In this document: in pieces, positions 1 to 8,164 of the stretch
Layout of the letters: each line of letters opens with the position of its first letter
Position numbering within the stretch: position 1 is the stretch's first letter
Origin: an uncultured Oscillibacter sp.
GTDB taxonomy: Bacteria; Bacillota; Clostridia; Oscillospirales; Oscillospiraceae
DNA: 53,470 bases
Assembly: GCA_910576845.1 (NCBI GenBank)
Contig: CAJTJA010000010.1
Coordinates: 1-53,470, forward strand
Direction of reading: 5' to 3'
Notes under the pieces: generated by a model
The model's input: the letters and a program-made list of their open reading frames with translations, nothing else
The model's database searches: none
What the model was told of the DNA's origin: nothing
Position numbers and translations under genes: made by a program

Positions 1-270
1 ATATTTTCCCTCCCTCCGAGGTATCCGGCTATTTCCAGGATACTTTAAGGGCCATATCATATGGCTTTAACATCGTCATTATACAGATTCCGTCCAAACT
101 TGTCAAGGGTATTTCGAAATTCTCTGCGTTAAATAAACGCGCCGCTTCATGGGTGGTGATTGGGCGGATTTATTTTCGGGAAAAATCTGTGCATTGCCTC
201 TGGCTGCGGCTTTGGCAGAATCAACGAAGTTTTCTGCTGTAATGGTTGGAGAAGGAGGATATTTTTCCTA
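1..270. other. Leading segment with no supported gene
   Basis: No gene can be supported upstream of the leuA promoter. A plus-strand frame is open from the window edge to a TAA at 240-242 (about 79 codons, no start visible). It could be the 3' end of a gene that begins outside the window, but I recognise no family in it and its composition is more AT-rich than the coding regions nearby. It may equally be non-coding. Confidence 0.3.
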
Positions 271-299
271 TTGACAAACACTTTGAAATCCTGTATTCT
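271..299 (+). promoter_or_regulatory. Sigma-A-type promoter of the leu operon
   Basis: TTGACA at 271-276, a 17-base spacer and TATTCT at 294-299. The -35 is perfect and the -10 has one mismatch. The predicted start near 306 lies just ahead of the T-box leader. Confidence 0.8.
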
Positions 300-317
300 A
301 TAGCCCAACAATAAAAA

Positions 318-590
318 TGCGATGACAGGGAGAAAATCCTTTCGGGACGCTTCAGAGAGCTGCTGTTTGCTGCGAGGCAGTGCGGAGAGGAAGGATGTCA
401 CTGGCCCTCGAGCAGCTCCGCTGAGACCGCGCGGTTTAGGCGGAGACGGGTTTCCTCACCGTTATCAAAGAGGCGGGATTCGTCCGGCGAAGCCGGGCCG
501 ATGCCGGAAGCGGGCAGTTTTCTGCCAATGAGAGTGGTACCGCGGAAGCTGAGCTTTCGTCTCTTTATGAAGGAGACGGGGGCTTTTTTT
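318..590 (+). promoter_or_regulatory. T-box leader (leucine) of the leu operon
   Basis: A tRNA-sensing leader between the promoter and leuA. The conserved T-box sequence GTGGTACCGCGG is at 534-545 and is followed by an intrinsic terminator. Stem I is recognisable from the AGAGAGCTG segment near 354 and its closing strand near 411-425. A CTC leucine codon at 407-409 sits where the specifier is expected, which fits the downstream leucine genes. By the known mechanism, uncharged tRNA-Leu would stabilise the antiterminator and switch the operon on when leucine is short. The specifier is read from position only and was not checked by folding. Confidence 0.88.
552..590 (+). terminator. T-box intrinsic terminator
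   Basis: A 12-bp stem pairs 552-563 with 573-584, including three G-U pairs, around a 9-base loop. A run of seven T follows (584-590). This is the attenuator arm of the T-box upstream of leuA. Confidence 0.85.
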
Positions 591-631
591 GTTGCTCTCA
601 ACTAAAATTCAAATGCAGGAGGAACCCCACC

Positions 632-2173
632 ATGAAGCACATTAAGATATTCGACACCACACTCCGGGATGGCGAGCAGTCTCCAGGATGCAGCATGAAT
701 CTGCCGGAGAAAATTGAAATGGCGAAACAGCTGGAGCGCTTGGGGGTGGACATCATTGAGGCGGGTTTTGCCATAGCTTCCCCCATGGATCATAAAAGCG
801 TGAAATCCATTGCCGCCGCCGTTTCCAAATGCACGGTTGCCAGTCTGGCCCGCTGCACCAAGGGAGACATTGATGCCGCCTGGGACGCGGTGAAGGAGGC
901 GAAACATCCTCGTATCCATGTCTTCCTGGCTACCAGCGATATCCACATGGAATACAAGCTGAAGATGACCCGGGAGGAAGTCCTCCGGCGGATCACCGAG
1001 ATGGTGTCCTACGCCAAGAGCTTTTGCCCGGACATTGAATTCTCCGCCGAGGATGCTTCCCGCTCTGACAAGGCCTTCCTGGCCCAGTGCTTCTCCAATG
1101 CCGTGGCAGCCGGGGCTACAACGTTGAATGTTCCCGACACCGTGGGTTACTCCACGCCTCAGGAGATGGGAAACCTGATCCGCTACCTCCGGGAGCACGT
1201 GGAAGGCGTGGAGGGTGTGGACATTTCCACCCACTGCCACAACGACCTTGGCATGGCCGTGGCCAATACCTTGGCCTGTATCCAAGCGGGGGCCACCCAG
1301 GTGGAGTGCACCGTCAACGGCATCGGCGAACGGGCAGGGAACGCCAGCCTGGAGGAGTTGGTCATGGCGATTCGCACCCGGAGGGATTTTTATGACGCGG
1401 ATACCGGAGTCAACACCAAGCAGATCTACCGTTCCAGCAAGCTCCTCAGTTCCATCACCGGCGTGGCCATCGCTCCCAGCAAGGCCATCGTGGGAGCGAA
1501 CGCCTTTGCCCATGAGTCCGGCATCCACCAGCACGGTGTTCTGGCCAACGCCCAGACCTATGAGATTATGAACTCCACCGACGTGGGCATTCCACAGAAC
1601 ACCATGGTTTTGGGCAAGCACTCAGGAAAGCACGCTCTCCGGGAAAAGCTGGAGTCCATGGGCTACGAGCTCAGCGATGAAGATCTTGAGGGAGTTTTCA
1701 CCCGGTTTAAGACACTGGCGGATAAAAAGAAAAGCATTACCGGCTCTGATTTGGAGTCTCTGGTCCTTCACCGCCGGAACAACAGTCTCAACGCCCAGAG
1801 CGGGGCCTGCCGTTTGCTGGGCCACCTGATCAACACCAGCACCAGCGACAGCCTCCCCACCACTTCTTATATCAAGCTGGAGCGGGACGGGGAAGTCCGG
1901 GAGGATGCCGCCATCGGCTCTGGCCCGCTGGATGCGTCCTTTAAGGCGATCAACCGGATGCTGGACATGGATATCAAGCTGGAGAGCTTCAGCCTGAACG
2001 CGGTGACCGACGGTGAGGACGCCATTGGCGAGGGCATTGTGAAAATCAAGGCGCCTAACGGCGAAAGCTATACTGGCACAGGCCTCTCTACGGATATTAT
2101 TGAGTCTTCGATCCGGGCCTATGTCAACGGCATCAATAAAATGCTGGAGGATACTGCCGGAGAGGAAGTCTGA
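632..2173 (+). CDS. leuA: 2-isopropylmalate synthase
   Basis: Condenses acetyl-CoA with 2-oxoisovalerate to 2-isopropylmalate, the first committed step of leucine synthesis in the cytoplasm. The 513-residue product has the usual LeuA length. The N-terminal TIM barrel opens with DTTLRDGEQSPG (about residues 8-19), and STHCHNDLGMAVAN supplies metal-binding histidines. The C-terminal region (about 390-510) fits the leucine-binding regulatory domain that gives feedback inhibition. The start follows an AGGAGG ribosome site. The gene is the first of leuACDB and sits directly behind the T-box, so it is probably controlled both by leucine-tRNA attenuation and by leucine allostery. A citramalate synthase is the main alternative but the neighbours argue against it. 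Confidence 0.96.
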   Translation: MKHIKIFDTTLRDGEQSPGCSMNLPEKIEMAKQLERLGVDIIEAGFAIASPMDHKSVKSIAAAVSKCTVASLARCTKGDIDAAWDAVKEAKHPRIHVFLATSDIHMEYKLKMTREEVLRRITEMVSYAKSFCPDIEFSAEDASRSDKAFLAQCFSNAVAAGATTLNVPDTVGYSTPQEMGNLIRYLREHVEGVEGVDISTHCHNDLGMAVANTLACIQAGATQVECTVNGIGERAGNASLEELVMAIRTRRDFYDADTGVNTKQIYRSSKLLSSITGVAIAPSKAIVGANAFAHESGIHQHGVLANAQTYEIMNSTDVGIPQNTMVLGKHSGKHALREKLESMGYELSDEDLEGVFTRFKTLADKKKSITGSDLESLVLHRRNNSLNAQSGACRLLGHLINTSTSDSLPTTSYIKLERDGEVREDAAIGSGPLDASFKAINRMLDMDIKLESFSLNAVTDGEDAIGEGIVKIKAPNGESYTGTGLSTDIIESSIRAYVNGINKMLEDTAGEEV

Positions 2174-2227
2174 TGATTCCATAATTTTAGATGCAGTTGG
2201 ACGATAAGATAAGGAGCGTGAATAATA

Positions 2228-3490
2228 ATGGGAATGACCATGACACAGAAGATTCTGGCCAAGCATGCGGGCTTGGACAGCGTCCGGGCGGGACAGCTCA
2301 TTCAGGCGAAGCTGGATTTGGTTCTGGGCAACGACATTACCACCCCCGTGGCGGTCAACGAGTTTGAGGCGGCGGGCTTTGACCAGGTTTTCGACAAGAG
2401 CAAAATTGCCCTGGTAATGGACCACTTTGCCCCCAACAAGGATATTAAGGCCGCCGCTCAGTGCAAGCAGTGCCGCACCTTTGCCCGGCGGTTTGACATT
2501 GACAATTATTTTGATGTGGGTGAGATGGGCATTGAGCACGCCCTGCTGCCGGAAAAGGGCCTGGTAGCTCCCGGAGAAGCGGTTATCGGCGCGGATTCCC
2601 ATACCTGCACTTACGGCGCCCTGGGAGCCTTTTCCACCGGCGTTGGGTCCACGGACATGGGAGCCGCCATGGCGGCGGGGCAGACATGGTTCAAGGTGCC
2701 CTCAGCTATTCGGGTAAATCTCACCGGGAGCTTGCGGCCGTTTGTCACCGGCAAGGATGTGATCCTGACCCTGATCGGTATGATCGGCGTGGACGGGGCC
2801 CGGTACCAGTCCCTTGAGTTCGCCGGCCCGGGAGTTGCGGAGCTGACGATTTATGACCGGCTGACGATTTCCAACATGGCCATTGAGGCCGGGGCGAAAA
2901 ACGGTATCTTCCCTGTGGATGATGTGACCAGGGCCTATGTGGAGGGCCGGGTGAACCGTCCTTGGACTGCCTATGAGGCGGACAGCGACGCGGAGTACGA
3001 GCGCACCGTGGATATTGATCTGAGCCAGGTGGATTGTACAGTGGCATATCCCCACCTTCCTGAGAACGCTCACAGCGCCCGGGAGGGGAAAGAAATTAAA
3101 ATTGACCAGATTGTCATTGGCTCCTGTACGAACGGACAGCTTCCCGATATGGAGGCCGCTGCCGCTATTTTGAAGGGCCGGCACCTGGCAAAGGATGTCC
3201 GGGGGATTGTAATCCCCGCTACGATGCATATTTACCGGGAGTGCATGAAGCGCGGCCTTACAGATGTCTTCTTGGATGCGGGCTGCATTGTCTCTACGCC
3301 CACCTGCGGGCCCTGCCTGGGAGGTTATATGGGCATCCTGGCCGCTGGGGAGCGCTGTGTTTCCACGACCAACCGCAATTTTGTGGGCCGCATGGGCCAT
3401 GTGGAGAGTGAAGTCTATCTGGCCTCTCCCGCCGTGGCCGCGGCATCCGGCATCATGGGGCATATTGCCCACCCGGATTCCCTTTCTTGA
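2228..3490 (+). CDS. leuC: 3-isopropylmalate dehydratase, large subunit
   Basis: Large subunit of the [4Fe-4S] isomerase that converts 2- to 3-isopropylmalate. The 420-residue length is that of the short LeuC/homoaconitase-type class, not the roughly 470-residue enterobacterial type. The three cluster cysteines are visible: C300 in GSCTNG, and C360 and C363 in TPTCGPC. It lies 54 bases after leuA with an AAGGAG ribosome site. The partner subunit, leuD, follows only after an unusual 335-base gap. A paralogue of this gene lies at 35.9 kb in the catabolic island, so the leu-operon position is what assigns this copy to leucine synthesis. Confidence 0.95.
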   Translation: MGMTMTQKILAKHAGLDSVRAGQLIQAKLDLVLGNDITTPVAVNEFEAAGFDQVFDKSKIALVMDHFAPNKDIKAAAQCKQCRTFARRFDIDNYFDVGEMGIEHALLPEKGLVAPGEAVIGADSHTCTYGALGAFSTGVGSTDMGAAMAAGQTWFKVPSAIRVNLTGSLRPFVTGKDVILTLIGMIGVDGARYQSLEFAGPGVAELTIYDRLTISNMAIEAGAKNGIFPVDDVTRAYVEGRVNRPWTAYEADSDAEYERTVDIDLSQVDCTVAYPHLPENAHSAREGKEIKIDQIVIGSCTNGQLPDMEAAAAILKGRHLAKDVRGIVIPATMHIYRECMKRGLTDVFLDAGCIVSTPTCGPCLGGYMGILAAGERCVSTTNRNFVGRMGHVESEVYLASPAVAAASGIMGHIAHPDSLS

Positions 3491-3825
3491 AAGATATAGA
3501 AGCTCTTGGAGGCTTTGCCGCTTAGGGATTCTGTATGCCCATAGGGCGAAGAGAACCCAAAAGAACTTTAAGAACCTGTATTCATAAGCGTTGACTGCTG
3601 TCTGGGCGGTGCTTTTGCCGCCGGGCCTTTGTCAGTTTCCCTTGAAGTCCGTCGGGATTTCTGCTGGAAATTTTTTTGTCTGACGGAAAAGTCTTTCGCT
3701 TATCCAGCGTTCCCGCTTATAAATACAGGTTCTGATTCGCTACCAAATCTCCGCCTTTTCCGGGCGCGGCGCACAATAACGCGGTCTGGACAGGGGCGGG
3801 AAATTTTGAGCAAGGAGATCGTTTT
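3491..3825. other. 335-base gap inside the leu operon
   Basis: No convincing gene, terminator or promoter. TTGACT at 3591-3596 lacks a good -10. Short stretches, such as one reading GGGTTCT on the minus strand near 3550, resemble pieces of other gaps in this window and suggest eroded repeat sequence. AAGGAG near 3815 is the leuD ribosome site. Confidence 0.4.
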
Positions 3826-4323
3826 ATGAACGTACAGGGAACCGTCCACAAATACGGGGATCACGTGGACACGGACGTCATTATCCCCGCCCGCTATCTG
3901 AACACCCCGAATCACAAGGAATTGGCCGCCCACTGCATGGAGGATATCGACAAGGATTTTATTCATAAAGTGAAGTCCGGCGACGTGATGGTGGCTGGGG
4001 TCAACTTCGGGTGCGGCTCCTCCCGGGAGCATGCTCCCATCGCCATTAAGGCCAGCGGGGTAAGCTGCGTCATAGCGGCCACATTTGCGCGGATTTTTTA
4101 CCGGAACGCCATCAATATCGGTCTGGCAATTTTAGAGTGCCCCGCCGCCAGCGCGGGCATTTCCGACGGGGACCAGGTGGCGGTGGACTTTGATACCGGC
4201 GTTATCACCAATCTTACGAAAAACGAGACATATCAGGCGGAGCCCTTTCCGCCGTTCATTAAGGAAATGATTGAAAAAGGCGGGCTTATGGCCTCTTTGA
4301 AGGCCGGAAAGGCAGAAGCATGA
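3826..4323 (+). CDS. leuD: 3-isopropylmalate dehydratase, small subunit
   Basis: Swivelling-domain partner of LeuC. At 165 residues it matches the short bacterial/archaeal-type LeuD. It starts with HKYGDHVDTDVIIPARYL, the typical N-terminal region, and carries NFGCGSSREHAP, the family's substrate-binding loop (about residues 60-71). RIFYRNAINIGL is also characteristic. The start follows an AAGGAG site, and the last codons overlap the leuB start by four bases (ATGA), implying translational coupling. Compare the catabolic paralogue at 37.1 kb, in which the REHA stretch is replaced. Confidence 0.95.
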   Translation: MNVQGTVHKYGDHVDTDVIIPARYLNTPNHKELAAHCMEDIDKDFIHKVKSGDVMVAGVNFGCGSSREHAPIAIKASGVSCVIAATFARIFYRNAINIGLAILECPAASAGISDGDQVAVDFDTGVITNLTKNETYQAEPFPPFIKEMIEKGGLMASLKAGKAEA

Positions 4324-5390
4324 ACAAGACTATTGCCGTTATTCGGGGCGACGGCATCGGCCCCGAGATTGTAAGCGAGGCTCTTGGCGTACTGGACGCC
4401 GTAGCGGAGAAATTCGGGCACAGCTTCACCTACAAGGAGGCCCCCATGGGCGGCTGTGCCATCGACGCATTCGGCGTGCCTCTGCCGGATTCCAGCCTGG
4501 AGACATGCCTGACTTCCGATAGTGTGCTGCTGGGAGCGGTGGGGGGACCCAAGTGGGATGACCAGCCCTCTGCCAACCGGCCGGAGAGGGGGCTTTTGAA
4601 GCTTCGTTCCGCCATGGGGCTGTATACGAATATCCGGCCCGCCCGGATGTTTTCTGATCTCTCTGCCGCCTGCCCCCTCCGGGCGGATATTGCCGCCAGA
4701 GGGATTGACTTCGTGGTGGTCCGGGAGCTCATTGGCGGCCTGTACTTCGGCGAGCACGCTACCTCTGAGACGGCTGGGGAGTTAAAGGCCGTGGATGTGT
4801 GCTCCTACAGCGAGCACGAGGTTCGACGGGTGGCGCGGGTGGCCTTCGACATGGCCCGGAAGCGCCGCAGGCGGGTGACGTCTATTGATAAGGCCAACGT
4901 GCTGGACACCTCCCGCCTCTGGCGGAAGACGGTGGAGGAGGTTTCTAAGGAATATCCGGATGTGGAGCTTCTGCATATGTATGTGGACAATGCTGCCATG
5001 CAGGTTGTCCGGGACCCCAGCCAGTTTGACGTCATCGTGACGGAGAACCTCTTTGGCGATATCCTCTCCGACGAGGCCAGCCAGATCACTGGTTCCATCG
5101 GTATGATTCCTTCCTCCAGCATGGGGGAGGGAACCCGGGGGCTGTATGAACCCATTCACGGTTCCGCCCCGGACATCGCCGGTCAGGATAAGGCCAATCC
5201 CATTGGAACCATCCTGGCAGCGGCGATGATGCTGCGTTTCAGCTTTGATATGGCATTGGAGGCCGACGCCGTGGAGGCGGCGGTGGACCGGACGCTGAAA
5301 GCGGGGTTCCGCTGCGGAGATATCATGGATGAGGGCGGCAGACTTCTTGGATGCAGGGAGATGGGAGCGGAGATTCGGTCCAGACTCTGA
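4320..5390 (+). CDS. leuB: 3-isopropylmalate dehydrogenase
   Basis: NAD-dependent oxidation and decarboxylation of 3-isopropylmalate to 2-oxoisocaproate. The 356-residue product has standard LeuB length. Family motifs seen are GDGIGPEIV near the N-terminus, RELIGGLYFGEH in the middle, the substrate and metal region VTENLFGDILSDEASQ, and the coenzyme loop EPIHGSAPDIAGQDKANP. It is coupled to leuD by a 4-base overlap and ends the operon ahead of a strong terminator. Confidence 0.96.
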   Translation: MNKTIAVIRGDGIGPEIVSEALGVLDAVAEKFGHSFTYKEAPMGGCAIDAFGVPLPDSSLETCLTSDSVLLGAVGGPKWDDQPSANRPERGLLKLRSAMGLYTNIRPARMFSDLSAACPLRADIAARGIDFVVVRELIGGLYFGEHATSETAGELKAVDVCSYSEHEVRRVARVAFDMARKRRRRVTSIDKANVLDTSRLWRKTVEEVSKEYPDVELLHMYVDNAAMQVVRDPSQFDVIVTENLFGDILSDEASQITGSIGMIPSSSMGEGTRGLYEPIHGSAPDIAGQDKANPIGTILAAAMMLRFSFDMALEADAVEAAVDRTLKAGFRCGDIMDEGGRLLGCREMGAEIRSRL

Positions 5391-5480
5391 AAGCAGTTTG
5401 AGGAAGGACCGTATTTTTGCAGCCGGGAGCTTTTGGCGGTTTTAACATGAATATTCAGATCGCCAGAGAAAGTCAGGAAT

Positions 5481-5529
5481 ACCGGAAGTCCGCGCAAGGA
5501 TATGTGTCCGCGGGCTTCCGGTATTTTTT
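5481..5529 (+). terminator. Terminator of the leu operon
   Basis: A 14-bp stem with one G-U pair (5481-5494 with 5509-5522), a 14-base loop and TTTTTT at 5524-5529. It lies 90 bases after the leuB stop. Confidence 0.88.
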
Positions 5530-6128
5530 GCTGTGCGCCCGGCTTGTTTCCCCGCATCTCTTAAAGGCCGCCTTGTGCTTTGGGCGGCGTGAACCGGCTT
5601 TCAGCGTCTTTTGAAAGTCGTGGGCATTGCCGCCGGATGGCGAACCATGCCGTTATGATTTCCGAATTGAAAATTCGGAAATCATACCATTGGATTTCAG
5701 CCGTTTTGCCCGCCGCCATAAACGGCGACAACCGCCGACATTTCCGTTCAGAAGTAATATTATACAGGCATATATATTGGCTGGAGATAATCGCTTGGGC
5801 CGTTTGGCGGAACCAAAAATTGCACTCCAAAGCACGTTCCTTCCTCTCATTTCATTTGAATCAAATCAGGGGCGGCTTCTTTTATTTCTTGCGCCGGCTC
5901 GAACCCTTTTTTTGCAGGATTACTCATTCCTCCGGAGTCATCCGGGAGTGGACGGAAATAAACCGCTGCCGGAAGCCCGGATTATCCCGGAGAATACCGG
6001 CCGCAAAGGCAGCGATCCCGTCCGGAGGGGACTTCTGCACAAAATGCCTGGTATGGAACAGAAAATGCTGTTGCCCCGGCGGAAAAAAGAGAGTAAGATG
6101 ATTTGTATCAAACATTGGAGGTATCCTA
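5530..6128. other. Long intergenic region before alr
   Basis: About 600 bases between the leu terminator and alr with no gene I can support. Several frames are open by chance, but they have no ribosome site or recognisable protein. It contains the 33-base perfect palindrome described separately. The alr ribosome site GGAGG is near 6117. No clear sigma-A promoter was found. Confidence 0.4.
5654..5686. repeat. Perfect 15-bp inverted repeat with 3-base loop
   Basis: The 15 bases at 5654-5668 are the exact reverse complement of 5672-5686, separated by GAA. There is no T-run on either side, so it is not a standard terminator. It could be an operator, a recombination or phage-type site, or the core of a palindromic repeat. 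No second copy was noticed in the window. Confidence 0.75.
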
Positions 6129-7304
6129 ATGAACATGGATTTCGATGCTCACTGCTGGGCGGAGATTGATCTGGATGCACTGGTTCATAATTTCCATCTG
6201 ATTCAGCAAAGAGCGGGTTCCGCCGCTGTCTGTGCCGTGGTGAAATCGGATGCCTACGGCCACGGTGACCGGATGGTTGCGCGGGTATTGTCGGAGGCGG
6301 GAGCCGCCTGGTTTGCGGTATCGTCTCTGGCGGAGGCCCGGCATCTGCGCCGCAGCGGCATTGAACGGCCTATTTTGATCCTGGGCATGACCCGGCCCGC
6401 ACTTGCCGCAGCGTTGGCGGAGGAACGTATTACCCAGGCTGTTTACAGCCTGGAATATGCCCGGGCACTGGCACAGGCGGCGGAGGATGCCGGGGTTACG
6501 GTGGAGGGTCATCTGAAAATTGATACCGGCATGGGCCGTATTGGGTTCGGGGCCTGCCGGGACATGGAGAGTGCCGTAACTCAGCTCCTGGAATGCCGGA
6601 AGCTGAAGGGCCTTTCCATTACTGGCGCTTTCCAGCATTTTTCCGCAGCGGATTCTATGGAGGAGGACGACCGGCTTTACACCGAGAGACAGTATGCCCT
6701 TTTTCGCCGGGTAGCGGAACGCTTGACGGAGGCCGGACCGCTTGCGCTCCTGCACTGCTCCAATTCAGCAGGCTTGACGGGACACCCGGACTGGAACTGC
6801 GATATGGTCCGGGCGGGTATTATTCTCTATGGGCAGAACCCTGGACCTGAGGTGGTTTTTCCTGGCCTGCGGCCTGTTATGACGCTGAAAACCGTGGTCA
6901 GTCAGGTTAAAACTCTGGCTTGCGGCGACTGTGTGGGCTATGGCAGAACCTATGCGGCAGATCATGCTATGCGGGCGGCCACTATCTGCTGCGGCTACGC
7001 GGACGGGTATCCCCGGTGCCTGTCCAATCTGGGCATGGCCGCGATCCACGGCAGGCCTGCTCCGGTAATTGGCCGGGTGAGTATGGATCAGATTACGATA
7101 GATGCCTCCGCTGTTCCAGAGGCGGCCGCCGGAGATGAGGTGACGCTGCTGGGGGCCGCTCCTGCGGATAGTTTTGCCCGGGCGGCGGAGAAGGCGGGAA
7201 CCATTTCCTATGAGCTTCTTTGCGCTGTGGCCCGCAGAGTTCCCCGGATTTATTATCAAGGCGGCAGGATGGTTGAGGTGCTGGACTATTTGGATAAAGA
7301 GTAA
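6129..7304 (+). CDS. alr: Alanine racemase
   Basis: PLP enzyme that interconverts L- and D-alanine for peptidoglycan precursors. The 391 residues fit the family. The PLP lysine is K39 in AVVKSDAYGHG, and the C-terminal domain carries the GRVSMDQITID segment typical of Alr. The start follows GGAGG, and upstream in-frame sequence shows no family similarity. It appears to be transcribed alone or with the small downstream gene 25 bases later. Spore-formers often have a second alr for germination control; whether this copy is vegetative or spore-associated cannot be told from the sequence. Confidence 0.95.
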   Translation: MNMDFDAHCWAEIDLDALVHNFHLIQQRAGSAAVCAVVKSDAYGHGDRMVARVLSEAGAAWFAVSSLAEARHLRRSGIERPILILGMTRPALAAALAEERITQAVYSLEYARALAQAAEDAGVTVEGHLKIDTGMGRIGFGACRDMESAVTQLLECRKLKGLSITGAFQHFSAADSMEEDDRLYTERQYALFRRVAERLTEAGPLALLHCSNSAGLTGHPDWNCDMVRAGIILYGQNPGPEVVFPGLRPVMTLKTVVSQVKTLACGDCVGYGRTYAADHAMRAATICCGYADGYPRCLSNLGMAAIHGRPAPVIGRVSMDQITIDASAVPEAAAGDEVTLLGAAPADSFARAAEKAGTISYELLCAVARRVPRIYYQGGRMVEVLDYLDKE

Positions 7305-7328
7305 CGGCTCCGTGAAAAAAGGAGACGG

Positions 7329-7568
7329 ATGATGGAAATTGAAAAGATAGGCGGCAAAGAAGACTTTGTCAGGTTTTTATACTGCCTGGCGGCAGACTGC
7401 CGGAGCTGCGGCGGGGAATGGGCCAATCTCTCTATTCCTGCGTTCCTGGAGCAGATGGCGGGCTGGATTGAGGATTTTTCACAGAGTCCCATGAATGACA
7501 TGGATTGGGAGGCGTTGGATTTTAAGGCCTTTGCCCGCATGCTCTACATGGGGAAAATCTATGAATAA
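7329..7568 (+). CDS. Small DUF7660-like protein
   Basis: A 79-residue soluble protein of unknown function. The pattern resembles the DUF7660 family: an N-terminal DFVRFLYCLAAD helix, a central WANLSIPAFLEQMAGWIED stretch, and a C-terminal W(x)n-KAFARMLYMGKIYE ending. It has a good ribosome site (GGAGA) and two consecutive ATG codons at 7329 and 7332; either may be used. It lies 25 bases after alr and may be co-transcribed with it. The family name is from memory of its pattern; no role is known to me. Confidence 0.7.
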   Translation: MMEIEKIGGKEDFVRFLYCLAADCRSCGGEWANLSIPAFLEQMAGWIEDFSQSPMNDMDWEALDFKAFARMLYMGKIYE

Positions 7569-7642
7569 GGCTATTAACCGGGATTTATGGACTGGAAATG
7601 TAAAATCTGCCGCTTTGGATAAGCGGGAAGGATGAGATGGCC

Positions 7643-7671
7643 TTGACACCCGGCTTTTTCCATGTTATCAT
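7643..7671 (+). promoter_or_regulatory. Sigma-A-type promoter before the ABC-importer leader
   Basis: TTGACA at 7643-7648, a 17-base spacer and TATCAT at 7666-7671. The expected start near 7678 leaves a leader of about 205 bases before the first gene. Confidence 0.82.
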
Positions 7672-7677
7672 CATTTT

Positions 7678-7857
7678 CGGTAAACAGCGCTGTCCCCGGA
7701 AAGTGTTTCTGACTGAGGGACTTTTATAATATCTGTCGATCTGGCAGCAAGGTGATTCCGAGCTGTAAGAGGAGAGAACGGGATGCGGAGAAGATTTTCT
7801 CCGTGTCTTGAGTTGTGTAGTTTCACAGTCCCTCTGCCAGCCGGCAGGGGGGCTTTT
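7678..7857 (+). promoter_or_regulatory. Structured leader with mutually exclusive helices; unidentified riboswitch candidate
   Basis: The transcribed leader holds a terminator (7827-7854) and an upstream segment, 7715-7722 (GAGGGACT), exactly complementary to the terminator's 5' arm, 7827-7834 (AGTCCCTC). The two helices cannot form together. The long helix would enclose about 100 bases that contain a 7-bp hairpin with a 4-base loop (7786-7803) and a weaker hairpin (7745-7765). This is the architecture of a riboswitch in which ligand binding to the enclosed region prevents termination. I compared it by eye with T-box, TPP, SAM, guanidine, THF, purine, lysine, glycine and fluoride consensus elements and found no match. 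Identity and ligand are unknown. Confidence 0.6.
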
Positions 7858-7860
7858 ATT
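7827..7860 (+). terminator. Leader terminator before the ABC-importer operon
   Basis: A 12-bp stem (7827-7838 with 7843-7854, two G-U pairs) with an AGCC loop, followed by CTTTTATTTTT. It lies upstream of the first gene of the operon, so it acts as an attenuator and not as an end-of-operon signal. Confidence 0.85.
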
Positions 7861-7883
7861 TTTCCGTAAAGGAGGAACACTAT

Positions 7884-8135
7884 ATGGAGACCCGCGTTGC
7901 CGTCCTGGCGGTCATCGTTCGGGAGGCGGACTCTGTGTCGGCGCTGAACGCCCTGCTGCACCAGTATGAGAGCGCCGTTATCGGGCGGATGGGAGTGCCC
8001 TGCCGGGAGCGGGGGATACGCCTGATCAGCGTGGCCCTGGATGCTCCGGCGGATGTGATTTCTGCTCTGTCGGGGAAGATTGGGCGGCTGCCCGGCGTGA
8101 CGGCAAAAACGGTTTATGCACCCGAAAGCGCTTAA
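7884..8135 (+). CDS. TM1266-family iron-only hydrogenase system putative regulator
   Basis: An 83-residue protein resembling the TM1266 family, small ferredoxin-like/ACT-like proteins usually encoded near [FeFe]-hydrogenase maturation genes. It starts RVAVLAVIVREADSV, followed by LNALLHQYESAVIGRMGVP and RGIRLISVALDAPADVISALSGKIGRLPGV, which is the family's beta-alpha-beta repeat pattern. It has an AAAGGAGG site. Here it heads an ABC-importer operon behind the attenuator and no hydrogenase gene is in the window. Family membership is fairly sure; the regulatory role is only the family's putative label. Confidence 0.8.
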   Translation: METRVAVLAVIVREADSVSALNALLHQYESAVIGRMGVPCRERGIRLISVALDAPADVISALSGKIGRLPGVTAKTVYAPESA

Positions 8136-8164
8136 AGAGAACAAGTAATGGGAGGAAACGACTT

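Noticed and set aside
3..242. Partial gene at the left edge
   Set aside because: Open frame only; no start, no recognised family and AT-rich composition. Mentioned as a possibility, not called.
602..2602. Long minus-strand open frames opposite leuA and leuC (339 and 326 codons)
   Set aside because: They mirror well-supported leu genes, lack ribosome sites and have no recognisable motifs; high G+C at codon position three creates such shadows.
5580..6169. Overlapping plus-strand frames of 173 and 180 codons in the gap before alr
   Set aside because: No ribosome site or family pattern, composition unlike proteins (rich in R, F, S, P), and they cross the palindrome; one also runs into alr.
7711..7860. 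T-box, TPP, guanidine-I or SAM riboswitch for the ABC leader
   Set aside because: No GGTGGTACCGCG-type T-box, no CTGAGA/ACCTGATCTGG of TPP, and no recognisable guanidine-I or SAM core; left as unidentified.
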